A stretch of 64,000 nucleotides of DNA. Source: Phylloscopus collybita. Taxonomy: Eukaryota > Chordata > Aves > Passeriformes > Phylloscopidae. The DNA lies in the NCBI GenBank assembly GCA_027886175.1, contig JAJNNQ010000009.1:25161501-25225500 (forward strand), in the 5' to 3' direction. Position 1 is the stretch's first letter. Every line of letters starts with the position of its first letter. The notes beneath the pieces were generated by a model, which saw nothing but the letters and a program-made list of their open reading frames with translations, had not been told where the DNA came from and made no database searches. Below, in pieces: positions 1 through 11,500 of this stretch. Both the position numbers and the translations under genes were made by a program.

Positions 1-3000
1 AGAAGAGCATATCAAAAGTGTTCCTGGCTAATAAAAAAATTTATTGAAAAAGAGAAAACATAGATATTCCTTCAGTTGCCCAGTATATAAATCTTTACTT
101 CTCACACACAACAGGCCTGTGATCAGGATTCAGGCATCTGAATCCTCATTTGGGGTTTTGGGGAGCCAAAGGGGCTTCATGCACCTCAGCTCACAAGAGG
201 TGGAGAAGATAAATCTCCATCAAAATAAACTAATTATTGACAGCAAGATGCTTCAACATGCTAAAAAAAAACCTTAAAAACACAAAATGAGTGCTTTGAG
301 AAACACTGGCCAAAATGTTATCAAATGTACAGGATGGATTGCTCACAAACACACAGAGCTTGACATTTATTCAAACAGACAACACCTGCAAGCCACTACA
401 CACATGCTTAAAATCAGAAGCTGAAATTTGGAAGACTTCCTCCAAAAACACTGTATGGCTTATCAAAATGCAAAGACCAGCAAGAGAACTGTCATCAATT
501 TTTTCAAATCACCCCTACCGCTATGCTTTCACTACAATTTCACTTCTATTATGCATCATTTGTTTGAAAGGACAGGGTGGCTACTACTTTTCTGAATCAG
601 ACACCAGCAGTTCTGATCCAGAGTGGATGTCTTTAGCTAGATACCTATGAACTGTTTCCATTCTGTTATGTACATCCATCTGTATAGAAAAATGAATAAA
701 ATATTTTGACACAATTCTGAAAGAGCAAAACTCTATCATCATCCACACTAGAACAGCAACATGTCCATGACTACAGTAGGGAAAACAATTACTCTGTGAG
801 ATTTTTAAGGTTAATAAGACTAAAAAAAAATCTAAATCTGTAGAATAGTTTGGGTTTTTTTTAAAGAAATTCCCTTCCTCACAAAGAAAGCACCTTCAAA
901 GTACAGTAACTCAAGCAGCATATGGCATTTACATTTTCATCTAAATCTTTAAAGAAGCCCATTATTTCCTTAGATTTGAGAAAAGAACCCTGCTTTATTT
1001 CACCACAGCAACCATAAATTATTCATTAATTCTGTTTGCTAACTCTGTAACTGAGCCCAGATGTTTCTGCTGGAGTGGCATGCCATAAGAGAAGTTAAAT
1101 ATAGCAAGCTGTATGCAAAGACCAGACTCTCTCTTCCCCCTCACTACAGCATGCTCAAAATATTACTTGCAAGAAAACAATGAAAACATTAAAAAAATAT
1201 TCTGAATATGTGAGTCTGAAATGCCACAGTCTGATCACAAAACTTCATGTGAAAGAGCCCCCACACACATTTCATTTGAGTGTAACTGAAGTCGCTGGTC
1301 CTGTCTCTGGGGAAAGGACTGGCACTTTCACTCACCAGAGTAAACAGAAAATTTAGAAACAGAGGAACACTCCTTGCCATGCATCATTTACAAATACAAA
1401 TGAAGACTTAAGTTTTCAATTATAAGAAATACTTCTGAGCCAGCTACCAAGGGCAACAACCAAGCTGATGAGGAATTGAGAGCATCTTAAGGAATTTCTT
1501 ATGGAATTGACATAAACCTACTGGTGAGAACCTTTAATCCATTTCAGTGCTTCAGAAAAACAACCATTTTACACTAGCAAAGATGATTAATGTTAGCATT
1601 TATAAGTCAACACTGAAAATAGTCCTATGGAACAGAATGGAAACTACCACCTTGAGCCACACATTCAGCCACTGTTACGGTTTCAAGCACTCTTCATCAG
1701 ATGTCTTAAGGTAGTTTGGAAGTGCCTATTTTAAACCAGGAACTATTCATGATCATTATATATTTGGAGAAGAAGTGAAAAACAGGTTGAACATCACAGC
1801 ATCACTTGAAGTTTGGAGACTCTCATAAGGCCCACAACTCTTCTTAAGTTGTGAAGAGTGATAATGAGAGATTTTCAGAGGTCATCTTGTCCCTTTGCTG
1901 TGCTACAAGGCAAGATAAGGACTGTTTAAAATATTTGCCTGATCTGTTCCTAAAAATTTCCAGTGTAACAGATTCTGTACCATGAGTTTGCAGTGGGAGG
2001 GTATTTTGGAGAAGCTGTTATGGACCAGTGTGTTAATGGCACCACTGGTACCAGGTATCAGCTGCTGTCATCCAGCTTTGCTACACTTGCATCTTGTAGC
2101 CAAATCCTGCTGCTCTTTAACCAGCTGTGTCTATACGAGACCTTGCAAAATATGTTAAGACTAACTACTGTTAACAGAGTGGACCTTCCCATTAGCCAGC
2201 AAACAGACCTTGATGTATATATATACACTACTAGCCACCTTAGTACATACTACAACTCTGTCAGCTGTTATTAAAAATATGAATACATGACTGAAGTCAT
2301 GATTTATCCATGGGAAGGCATACCAGCACTACCTTTACTCTCCTCAATGTCAATAATGTGAAAAACAACAGAGTGGCAGCACAAGTAAACAATCTCAGGG
2401 CAGAAAATATCTTTTTTTTTTTCCCTAGTCCACACTGAAAGAATTTTCTTTATTTCTGGTAGCTACTCAAATGGGCACAAAAAGCTACCACAAAGTTCTA
2501 CTATGGACAATGACCTCTTCATTTTGCTTTGTAGACAGATCTTTACGGACATTTCACTTCTACTCCAGGAATCAGCAGGAAAACAGACAGAGAGAAGCAA
2601 ACCAGAACAAATTTTATTTAAGCTAGTCACCCTGGCAGCAAGTTACAACTGAGTCCACCTCCATGAGGAAACGTTTCCTCTCCAACTTCTATGGAAGAAT
2701 AGAGGTATGCAATGCAAAACCTAGAAACTGGACCCAGTTACAGCACGTGTGAGGGATGGAAGGTGACAAAGGATCTGGAGGCTCTCAGAAAATAAAGACC
2801 ATATGCTGCTAACAGTGGAAATCTGTGACATCTTTTTTGAGGGAAGAAAAAGGATACACTGCAGGTGTTAAATCACAAAACAACTCGAGAAGAAGAGGAA
2901 CTATATCTATCTTGAAAAACCATTTTCTAATATATGAGTAGAGCATTATAGTAGAAGAGACAGAATTTTTAATCTCCTTTGCACTGTATTAATTTCTAGA

Positions 3001-3772
3001 GCACTGCTGAGAAAAATGTTTTTTGTGGAGTGAAACCAGCACCTGGTATGTTTCCTTGTTCTTGCATATTAACAGAAGTTGAAAGAAAGTTTTGGTTTGG
3101 ACAACTAAATTTAGAAAGAGGAATATCAAATCTGATGTGCTTTGCTTGTAAAGTCTTAGCAACACATTATACATAGCTAAGAACAATTGTTTGAAGTTAC
3201 TTCTTTAGGTTGTTTCGGTTTAAGCAAAAACCAGGCCCCCATCAAGCTGTCTGTATACCTGAATTTGTGCCTTATTATCCTTCTCCACAGGTACTGTGTT
3301 TGAAATCAGGGATAAAACCTTAAATTAACAGGTACTCTAACAAAAACTCAGCATCCAGCTAACTTTATAAAGAGGCTTATGGGGAAAGGAAGTCACCATT
3401 GAGACCTACCTGTTTGTACGACCTATTACTTAGGCAGAAAAAGAAACATCACAAGGAGAATTCTTGATGTTAATATGTACTGATTTCTGCTACAGTAATC
3501 TACAGCAATTTAAACCACTCAAATCTAAAAGGTCTTGAGATCCTCCCACTTTTGGAAGTCTTATCTGGCCTACTCACTTAAAGTACACATATAGACTATT
3601 ACATTCCAGCAGAATTATGACCACATGGGGTTTTGCTGTAAGCTTGTCTGTTTTCTTTTGTTTTGTTTTTTTGGAAAACTTGTTCTCTGTTCATTTTTTT
3701 CACAGATAGATAACAAACATATTCAACATTTAAAAAATTAAAAATAAAAAGAAAGAAGAAAAGTATGTTTAC
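1..3772 (-). other. SCFD2: SCFD2 intron 2 (partial, non-coding)
   Basis: This AT-rich intronic stretch runs to the left edge. I looked on the minus strand for the next SCFD2 exon (the family segment beginning around ALWEALLNTKHKEA) and did not see it. It contains one degenerate CR1-like fragment near 1876-1990. Several AATAAA motifs occur on both strands (for example plus 695-700) without supporting coding sequence. No other feature was recognised. Confidence 0.7.
1876..1990 (-). mobile_element. degenerate ancient CR1-like LINE fragment
   Basis: On the plus strand the text runs like the reverse complement of an old CR1 3' region: gaggtcatcttgtccc, later gatctgttcctaaaaatttc and ccagtgtaacagattctg. 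These resemble the ancient CR1 'gaggtcatctagtcc ... ctgttcttaaaaa ... ccagtgatggagattc' layout. The match is from memory and the copy is strongly diverged, so both the call and the ends are approximate. Confidence 0.4.
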
Positions 3773-3941
3773 TTTGGTTGTGCTAAGCAGCCAGGTGCTA
3801 TAATACTGCAAGTTTCATCTGTAGTCTTCAGTGCTGTAAGTTCCACCATGTTAACCATCACATCAGTCTTGTGGCCGGGAAGTTTAGGAAGCACAGAAAG
3901 AATCTTCTCTGCAAGATTGTCACCATGATGACCAACAGCTC
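3773..3941 (-). CDS. SCFD2: SCFD2 coding exon 2
   Basis: This 169-nt exon starts after a good polypyrimidine acceptor (ttttttttccccctcag) and ends at CCAAA|gtaaac, phase 2. It encodes AVGHHGDNLAEKILSVLPKL, then PGHKTDVMVNM and a segment ending APGCLAQPK. This is highly similar to the corresponding segment of mammalian SCFD2, which has VGHHGDNLVEKI and APGCLSQ at the same places. The downstream exon is outside the window. Confidence 0.93.
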
Positions 3942-6900
3942 CTGAGGGGGAAAAAAAAACAAAAACCAAAACACCCAAAACTATCAGGTGCATAACTAGA
4001 AAAACAAACACAAAGAATTAAAAAGAAAACAACCACGTGTTTTGGGGAGGACGTTGGTACTCCTGACATCAAAACCTCATTTAGCTTTTCAAAAATAAAA
4101 CTAAAATGAATTTCCAGAATATGTAAAGTTAAAAGCACAACATTTCAGAAAGATTCATTTAAAAAGTACAGATTAAACTTAAGTTTTATAGCTGCTAGAT
4201 ATTCACTGATTTCACACTTAGACATGAAAAACATTTTTCTTTGCCTAAGGAAGTTGTTAAATAATATTTGCAATGGTTATTGAAAAAAGCAAGCAAATAT
4301 TTATATATACACTCACATGCATACTATACTTTTCTACACAAATTAATAGAGCTGTGCTTAAAAGGACTATATACAAATTGCATAAATAGCTACCCAGACA
4401 GGCCAGCCTAACATTAAAATAAACAATTACCAATGGCATGCCAAAATCAAGATCATTACTTTTATACAAACTCAGGGCAGCTCAGGTGAAACAAACATGA
4501 AATAACTAAACCAACCCAGGTTACAAAGTATAAAATGTCAACTCGACCTTATTCCAAGAGAAACACTGAACTCCAGATGGCATGTTTTCTTCAATTTTCC
4601 TGATTTCAAACACACATGCTTTTCTTTCCATTCATGAACTCTCAACACAGGCTCTACAACCAACGTTAAAAATATTAGGGCTGTGAGCCAAGTCAAAACA
4701 GAAAAACATGACACACACTACAGTTAAAGTCAAGAGAAAACCTTATTGCCTTTAGGTCAGGAACAAATTAAAGATATTTATAGTCTGCCACTTAAGCTAT
4801 GGTTCACCCATCAACACAGGGCTGAACAGCAGTGCTGAGCTTAGTTTTGCTGTCCTAACTTTAATCACAGGAAAACAGGAACTTTTAAAGCAGCACTGAG
4901 AAGCAGGAAAAAGTTCTCTCAGGCTATGGTCCCACTCCATTCTATGTCTGTGTGGCAGCTATCTGCTCGTATGTTTTCATCATTTCCAAAGACAGAGAAG
5001 ACCTGTTTCAGCAGCTGAATTAGCTTCATATGCTCCATAAATCCAAACAAGCCCTTACACCAAGTACATTGCTGAGGTCAGATTATTAAGTGCTCTTGGA
5101 TAGCAGAAGCAGAAGACTGTCTCCAGCAATTCTATAGCAGCCAGGTATCCAGGCTGTAAGCCATGGTTTTCCATGGTTTATTCACTATTCTGTATTGCAA
5201 AAGAAGTTGAAAAGAGAAGCAAAGATGAAAAAGGAAGAAACAAGTGAAGTCAAAGTCTATGCTGGCAATGCTCTCATCCACAGAAAGCATGAGTCCAGCA
5301 TGGGGTGGTACTGCAGTATGGACATCTGACCACTCAGCTGGCTCACTGCCCATTTGTTTCACCAAAGACTGCAACAATTACAGAATGACAGCAGCTTTCT
5401 TTCCTACCATTCCCAGCCACACTTAGACTAGTGAAGCACAGATGGAATGAGCTGCGTTCTCTTTGTGACTCCCTAAGCTCTCTTGTTCTCCAAAATCCCT
5501 ACATTCCTCTTACTAGATCAGTCATGTAAGGCACACTGCAACACTTGTAAAATTGCACAGGGAAAACCGATGGTAATCTTCTGAATCTCCACCCCATGTA
5601 CTGGAAGCAACATCTCCACACATGCTGCATGTGAGCAACAATTAGCTAGACAAGACATTTGGCTAAACTAGAAACACCTCAAATGCAAATAAACCCACAT
5701 TAATTATTAACATCCCTCCTTTCTTCTTGGCGTAGGAGGAAGACTCAGAGTACTCAAGCTGCGTCCGTGAACAGCCAGCGCCATCTCTGTCTCTTTCCCA
5801 CAACTGTTATTTCTTGGAGGTTTCCACTGGTCCACCAGTGCTACTGGCTTTTGCCATGCCTCATCAAATCAATCACAAAACATCTACTGGAGGTTTTAAA
5901 AGTCACTGTCACCCTGACCAACTGCATAAATCAACCAAGACTAAAAAGACTGTCAAACTTCACAAGACTAGGACAGGAAATCACAGGGAGTCACTTTCAA
6001 ACTGCACTGACCTCAGAAGGGAGCATGGGACTAGTTTTGATCCTCTCTACTCACCACTTCTGAGGACAGTCAACAGACTGCTCAGCAGCTTCTCATGAGT
6101 AACAGTGTTCAAGGCACAGGTGATGGTTTTGAATGCTGCCCAAGTACAGACAGATTGAGCATTCCTGTGACAACAAGATATCTGACCACTGCAAAATAGG
6201 AGTTTTCATGCCAGGCTAACATCTGGCTTTCAGGATACAAGAACTTTTATGTATCATGCTGTTCTAATTTCACTTTTTCTTTACATTACAACTTACAAAC
6301 CGAAATAGGTGACATTTGATACAAGTTGAAGCTGACACAATTTGCCAAGTCAACCAACCAATTCTTTAACAGCAGTCAGGAACTCACTAACTACACCCCC
6401 TGCTTCCCCTGGGTATTTTTACTGTAGTTTTTAGCAAACCAATGAAACAAATCTCATTGTGTGGCACTATATTCACGTTCATATAGAGCTTTACCTCTGA
6501 AAGGCACTAGATTTTTTTACTTCAGTTTGTGTTGTATTTGGTAGCACAAGTATCATGTCCAAAGCATAGGAATAATTAAATTAAATTACCAATGAATTCT
6601 GGAGGCATTTTTTGGTAACAAAAGAATGGCTGTACGCAGGGATCTTAATTTCATTCATGGATACTGAGAATAAAATCTTAAAAAAACAAATCCTGTAACT
6701 TCTCATCCTTATTCTGTGAGCTTTGATGTATCCTTCCAATGCTGCTCACTACAACCCTGATGTTGGCACCAAAAAACATTCTCCTACTGAAGTACAAGAT
6801 TACACACTTCCCTTCCCAGGTTTAAGCTGGTACTAATTATCTCTCTTCATACCTCCTCAAGAGTCTCCTTGTCAGGCTCCCTGTCATCCCACATCTGATT

Positions 6901-9284
6901 ATTTTTCTTGTTTTTATTTTTTTCTCATTATCTGACTGCATAAATAAATCCTTTCCCCATTCTCACCCCAAATCAACACTCTTCTCACAATTTCATTTTA
7001 AGGCTCCTTACCCAAGTCCACTTTACTGCAGTCTTCTGATCAATCTTCCCAACATCAGCACAGCATTAACTGCCTGGATCCATAGCTGCTCTTTAGCACA
7101 TTGCTGACAGCTATGAACCCAGCAGTTCAAGGATACACAATGGCAAAATTATAGGAGGAAACACAATACAGAGGAAAATTCAGAAACAGATGAGCTTCAT
7201 GGTGCAACATTGTGCCAAATATTTGCTACATGACATGAGGTGGCAAAAAATTATGACCTGAATTACTGACTACAAACAGAACTAGGCCCACACTGTGCGT
7301 GCCAGCAGGAGGTTTGTATGATGGGGATAGCAAATGCAGTCATTCCTATATCAATACACATATGTACAGAAACACTTTCAGGCACATAGATATGGCTATG
7401 GGTTACACAGAGGGGTGTATCTGCTTAGACAGATCTAAAGATAAGAGTGACAAGTAGATGCTTCACTGGATACTTCACATCAATCCATAAGGCTGAGTCT
7501 GAAACACGCAGATCATTTCCTTCACACCTCAAAGTGGCACACAGGCACAGTAAAGGTTTCTAGTTTGCAGCAAAATGGAATTGCTAAAAACAAACCTTTG
7601 GATTTCCAGCAGAGCCTTCTGCTTTACTGTCCATTTCTATGATCCACTGGGATATAAGGGTGTGCAAGCAACCATCATGGCCATGGGGTTAAACGTGGTC
7701 CCAGTGCTGCTGCTCCCAGTGAAGAACTGTTTGCACACCTCGTGGCTTAATACAATGACTATTCTTCAAACCACTAGCCTGTGGAATGGAACCACGCTGC
7801 TTATTCTGTAAGATCATGCTAAACACAAACCAAGAAGAACAGGAGAGTAGCCAGCTCAGTTATGCCAACTTTTCTCCTGATCTGGAAAGCAGCACCACTT
7901 CACTGAGTGGTGAAATATGACTTTAGGGGAACTGACCACTAGGGACCACCACTTAACCAAACTATTTGAGCTATTTCTGCATGAAAGGATGCACCTGGCA
8001 CTAGGGGTATTGGCACAGCATGTGGGGTAATGGAAGCAGCTTGTAAGGTACTTTTCCAAACAACTGGATAATTTAAATAATGGATGATCTGGATGCTTGA
8101 GAGCAGTGGCTTTTAATCCAGGAAGCATGAAACTGATCCTGGGACAAAAGACTACAGTATACCTACCCCACATGGTTACAGCTATTTTGGAACAGAAAGG
8201 AGGACATTGGTATCACCAGCAGAATGCTGGAACACCAAGTTTTCCTACTGGAGCAGGATGAAGTGGAACTTACAGTAACTACTGCTTTGAAGCCATGTTT
8301 CTCCAAGCTTCAGAAGAAGCCCAGAGTTCCACCATGACTGCTGGGTAACCACTGAACAAGTGTATTCTAGCAGACCAGTTCTCAAGAGCAAACCCACCCT
8401 GGACCCAGAACCAGAGCTATAAACCAATGGGAGGAGCACAGTACAAAGTGGAATATGGATTTTTGGTAACGCCAGGTCACCAAGGTTTCCACTATCCGAC
8501 ACCCTCGCGGTGGTCGACCCCTAGAAGACCAGCCCGTACCAGCTGAGGATTTCTTACCAGCGAGGTCTAACGTCCTGTCCACGAAGATGACAGAGGCCTT
8601 GTTGGTGGCTGTTCTCCTCCTATTTCTGGCTGGGGCGTAGCTTGCCAGCTCAGCGGCGACGACCCTGCTAAGGGCCCCCACAGCGAAGCTCTCCTCCCGC
8701 AGGCCCAGGGCAGTGAAGAGAGAGTCGAGGTCACCCACCAGGGCCCGCACCGCTGCCCGCAGCTCGGTGGGCAGCGCACCCAGCCCGACCTCTGCGGGGC
8801 CGGGGCCGGGCAGCGGCGGGAGGAGCGCCGCCAGGGCGGGCAGCAGGCAGAGCTCCGCCGAGACGGGTGCCAGGAGCGGCGGGTCCCGCAGCACCACCTC
8901 GGCGCAGCCGCTCTCGCCCATCCACCGCCGCAAGGTCTCCTCCAGCTCGGTCGTCCCGCCGCCCTCCGCCTCGTCGCCGCACACCAGCACGCAGTGCCGC
9001 ACGGCGCCCTGCTCCAGCACGCCGCGCACCGCGGCCGCTGCGCCGCCCCGCAGCGTCCCGCTCACCACGAACACGACGCAGGCTGCTCCCGCCGGCACCG
9101 CCACCTCGGCGGAGAGTGCGCTGACAGCCAGCGCCCCGGCCGCCAGCAGCTCGCCCGCCCCGCCGGCCCAGTGCAGGGCCTCGGCGGAGGGTGCGTCCAT
9201 GAGGACGGCGGCGCGGTGCGCCCGGGCCAGCGCGGGCTCCCAAGCTCGGCGGCTCAGCTGCCGCAGCACCTCCGGCACCGCCAT
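3773..9284 (-). CDS. SCFD2: SCFD2, Sec1 family domain-containing protein 2 (5' part; two coding exons)
   Basis: Partial gene on the minus strand: exon 1 is 9284 to 8558 and exon 2 is 3941 to 3773. The two join in phase 1 through a split Gly codon, giving DLAGAVGHHGDN across the junction, which matches the vertebrate SCFD2 protein. Together they encode about the first 299 of roughly 680 residues. SCFD2 is a Sec1/Munc18-like (SM) family protein, a family that acts on SNAREs in vesicle transport; its own role is poorly defined. The start chosen is the first ATG in the frame, at 9284, in a strong context (accgccATGg); the frame stays open upstream but only to a GTG. The N-terminal third is very GC-rich and Ala/Leu-rich compared with mammals, which I read as GC-biased codon drift in a CpG island. 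Later exons were looked for in 1-3772 and not seen; the gene is very long in mammals. Identity is confident. Confidence 0.93.
3942..8557 (-). other. SCFD2: SCFD2 intron 1
   Basis: Intron between the first two coding exons, bounded by gtaaga and cag on the minus strand. It is AT-rich with scattered short open frames that have no recognisable protein similarity. The exons flanking it join in phase without a missing segment, so no coding exon is expected inside. I saw no repeat that I can name. Confidence 0.75.
8558..9284 (-). CDS. SCFD2: SCFD2 coding exon 1
   Basis: This 727-nt exon encodes residues 1-242 plus one base of codon 243. It opens MAVPEVLRQLSRRAWE. Recognisable family segments are LMDAPSAEALHW near residue 38, LLAPVSAELCLLPA around residue 140, LREESFAVGALSRVVAAEL near 198, and NKASVIFVDRTLDLAG at the end. 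The donor is GCTG|gtaaga at 8557-8556. Plus-strand open frames over the same bases are GC-driven shadows. Confidence 0.93.
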
Positions 9285-9480
9285 GGCGGTGACAGCCACA
9301 ACACGCCGCACGTGCGGGGCGCGCCGCCGTCGCCGCGCGATGACGTAGCGGGCGCGGGTTGGCTGCGGGCGGGCGGGGCGGGGCGGGGCGGCTGCCGAGG
9401 GTCCCCGGCTGTGTCACCGCCCCGCCCGGGTCACCTGTGCCGCGGCGCTGCTTGGGTGGCACCGCGGCAGTAGCTGCTTC
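8560..9480. promoter_or_regulatory. CpG island over SCFD2 exon 1 and promoter
   Basis: The sequence becomes abruptly GC- and CpG-rich from about 8560 to 9480 compared with AT-rich DNA on both sides. This is typical of a broad, TATA-less housekeeping promoter overlapping the first exon. CpG density was judged by eye and not computed. Confidence 0.8.
9309..9391 (-). promoter_or_regulatory. SCFD2: SCFD2 core promoter motifs: E-box, CRE-like site, GC boxes
   Basis: Directly upstream of the SCFD2 ATG lie an E-box CACGTG (9309-9314), a CRE/ATF-like TGACGTAG (9341-9348) and a run of overlapping Sp1 GC boxes made of repeated GGGCGG units (about 9367-9391). No TATA box is visible. The transcription start site is inferred to lie close to these motifs; factor binding is inferred from motif alone. 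Confidence 0.55.
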
Positions 9481-10152
9481 CCCGGCGTTTGAAATGTACA
9501 GCGCCCGAGAGGCGAAACATTCTCCACTGCTCCCTGCCCTACTATGGTGTATTTCTTGTGTTTGTGTTAACAAATGCTTTGGTGAATGAGCTGGCAACAC
9601 GGAGAACTCCTGCTCAGTAAATGCGACTTTTCTGTGTACGGTTAGAAACGTATGGCAAATTAGTTTAATTCCGTTTCCCCCTTTAAAAGGCCTTGATCTC
9701 GAAATCAGTTTCAAAGCTAACGAGAAAAAAAAAGCAGGATTATCAGCATTAACAAAGAGATAAAATACTTAATTAGTTCACCCTCCATCTCAGTTGCTGT
9801 TCTTAGGTCTCTTACAGATTCAACTGGTTTCAGAACACTGAAAGACATGAATAACACCAATTTCACTAGATTTCCAGTAATTAAATCAGATTCTTTCCTT
9901 TCAGTGTTCTCCACCGACATTCCTACTCAGATGCATTCTTCCCTATCTATGTGCTGTTCTAGCACCAATCTAGTATTTTAACTTTAGGGCATATAGCTTC
10001 ATGATGCTAGAAAAATATCTAAGTAAATAGCCTTCTTGACTATTTTGATTTGAAAATGAATGATAAGAAAGGATGGGGGATAGTTAACCACTGGGGCCCT
10101 GAGTTTATCAACAAGTAGAATTATCCTCTTCTCAAACTGAATTACCTCAGAG

Positions 10153-10158
10153 ATTATG
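10153..10158. repeat. target-site duplication, left copy (ATTATG)
   Basis: This 6-bp direct repeat abuts the TG end of the solo LTR on the plus strand and is identical to the copy at the other end. Confidence 0.8.
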
Positions 10159-10447
10159 TGTTGCTGCTGGACACGAAAGAAAGACACGGACTTGTGATTC
10201 AGAAGGCTGATGCTCTAAAAAGGGGTTGGTTTATTCTCAGAACCTATTTTTATACCTTTTTACAATGTGCCCACCTAAGAGGTGGGATCTTTTGAACCAT
10301 TGGTCATACCAAGGGTCAACAAGCAAAGTCTCTCCTTAGGAGAGAAATGTGGAAAACAAGATGGTTTAAAAAGTGTGACCTTGTTTACCAGTTTAGGTCC
10401 CTGGGAAAGAACTTCAGAAAACCCAAACATGACAAGCAGTGACTACA
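10159..10447 (-). mobile_element. solo LTR of an endogenous retrovirus (ERVK/alpharetrovirus-like), minus orientation
   Basis: The 289-bp element is flanked on both sides by the identical 6-bp sequence ATTATG (10153-10158 and 10448-10453), a target-site duplication. Read on the minus strand it begins TGTAGTC and ends AGCAACA, so it has the TG...CA termini of an LTR. A TATA box (TATAAAAATA, 10254-10245) is followed about 10 bp later by AATAAA (10235-10230), then a presumed short R and U5. This tight TATA-AATAAA spacing and 6-bp duplication fit avian alpharetrovirus or ERVK-type LTRs. No internal retroviral genes flank it, so it is a solo LTR left by LTR-LTR recombination. Family assignment is inference. 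Confidence 0.82.
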
Positions 10448-10453
10448 ATTATG
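10448..10453. repeat. target-site duplication, right copy (ATTATG)
   Basis: This 6-bp direct repeat directly follows the CA end of the solo LTR and is identical to the left copy at 10153-10158. Confidence 0.8.
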
Positions 10454-10935
10454 TATATCTGAGTTTTAGCTTTATGATTGGGTACCACAGTCAAAATCTA
10501 GATAAATTATGCTTGCCCAACAGTATAAAAGGGGTCCTTTAACTTTAAAACCATTAAAAAGCAGGGGGGGACAGGTGGGGGTAGCTGACCTCTTTTAAAA
10601 GGTTGAGGGTTTTTTTTCAGATATTATTGTCAAAACATCAGATGCTTTTTTAAGAAAGCAAATAATTTTTTACTTTATTAATACTGTATAGATTGAAACT
10701 AGTTCTGCATAAGCCCATGTCGAAAAAAAGAAAAATTACTCACCAGAAGGCAAAATGAAGTCAGTCAGTTTAAAGCACAATGGTTAAATTATGACACAAA
10801 ATTATCTAACTTGTTTTTGCAGCTTATTTTATCCTTTGTGTAATGTGACAACTAAGGTGTCATAAGAAGAACTGTACCAAAGAGTTCCTATAAACTTGAT
10901 ATCTTTTTGTGGGTTTCTGGGGTGTAACCCGTGAG

Positions 10936-10977
10936 TGAAGATAGCGATGCATCTTGTAAAGATGCATTCTATCTTCA
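10936..10977. repeat. inverted repeat / hairpin
   Basis: TGAAGATAG (10936-10944) pairs with CTATCTTCA (10969-10977), and ATGCATCTT (10947-10955) pairs with AAGATGCAT (10959-10967). Only a 2x1 internal loop and a 3-nt terminal loop are left unpaired. Function unknown; it could be the remnant of a small palindromic transposon. Confidence 0.6.
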
Positions 10978-11190
10978 GCCTTTCAGCAACTCAAAGCCTT
11001 AGAAGAGACAGTTTTTACAGGCCATAACTGTTCATAGTGGATTTTTCCATCAGTACCAGTGCTGTGTGATTCCTCTTTAAAGATTTGTACAAGGAAAACT
11101 GCTTGGAGGATCTGCATCAAAGTATTTTATGACATTTTTTGTTCTTAGCCTACTCTTGGTTTCTATTTGTTGCATTTTTCTCAAACATGT

Positions 11191-11248
11191 TCCTTCCTTC
11201 CTTCCTTCCTTCCTTCCTTCCTTCCTTCCTTCCTTCCTTCCTTCCTTC
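11191..11248. repeat. (TTCC)n microsatellite
   Basis: About 14 perfect tandem TTCC units (GGAA on the other strand) with no interruption. GGAA is the ETS core motif. The length is likely polymorphic. Confidence 0.95.
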
Positions 11249-11500
11249 AGCCACAGGAAACTATTGAAATTCTGATGTGTCATTTAATGTCAGCCAGAAT
11301 TTTGTTAAATGGCTAAGTAAATAAAACAGGAATGAAAATTCAGACACTGATATCTACAAAGAGATACTACATATACACATTTGTCTTATGAGAAACAAGT
11401 GACTCAAAATGGTGAAAAATGCCTTTGCTGACTCCACTACTATTTGTATAATAAATGAAATAGCAAGATGAAAACCTACCCAATTACATCACATACGTCA

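Noticed and set aside
315..700. Open frame ending SESDTSSSDPEWMSLARYL with an AATAAA about 45 bp later
   Set aside because: It looked like a gene or retrocopy 3' end, but no upstream coding sequence, homologue or splice acceptor could be recognised; it lies in an SCFD2 intron on the opposite strand.
8713..9714. Long open frames (up to 327 codons) on both strands over SCFD2 exon 1
   Set aside because: They are shadows of the GC-rich coding exon: Arg/Ala/Pro/Ser-rich, no motif, and out of frame with the recognised SCFD2 protein.
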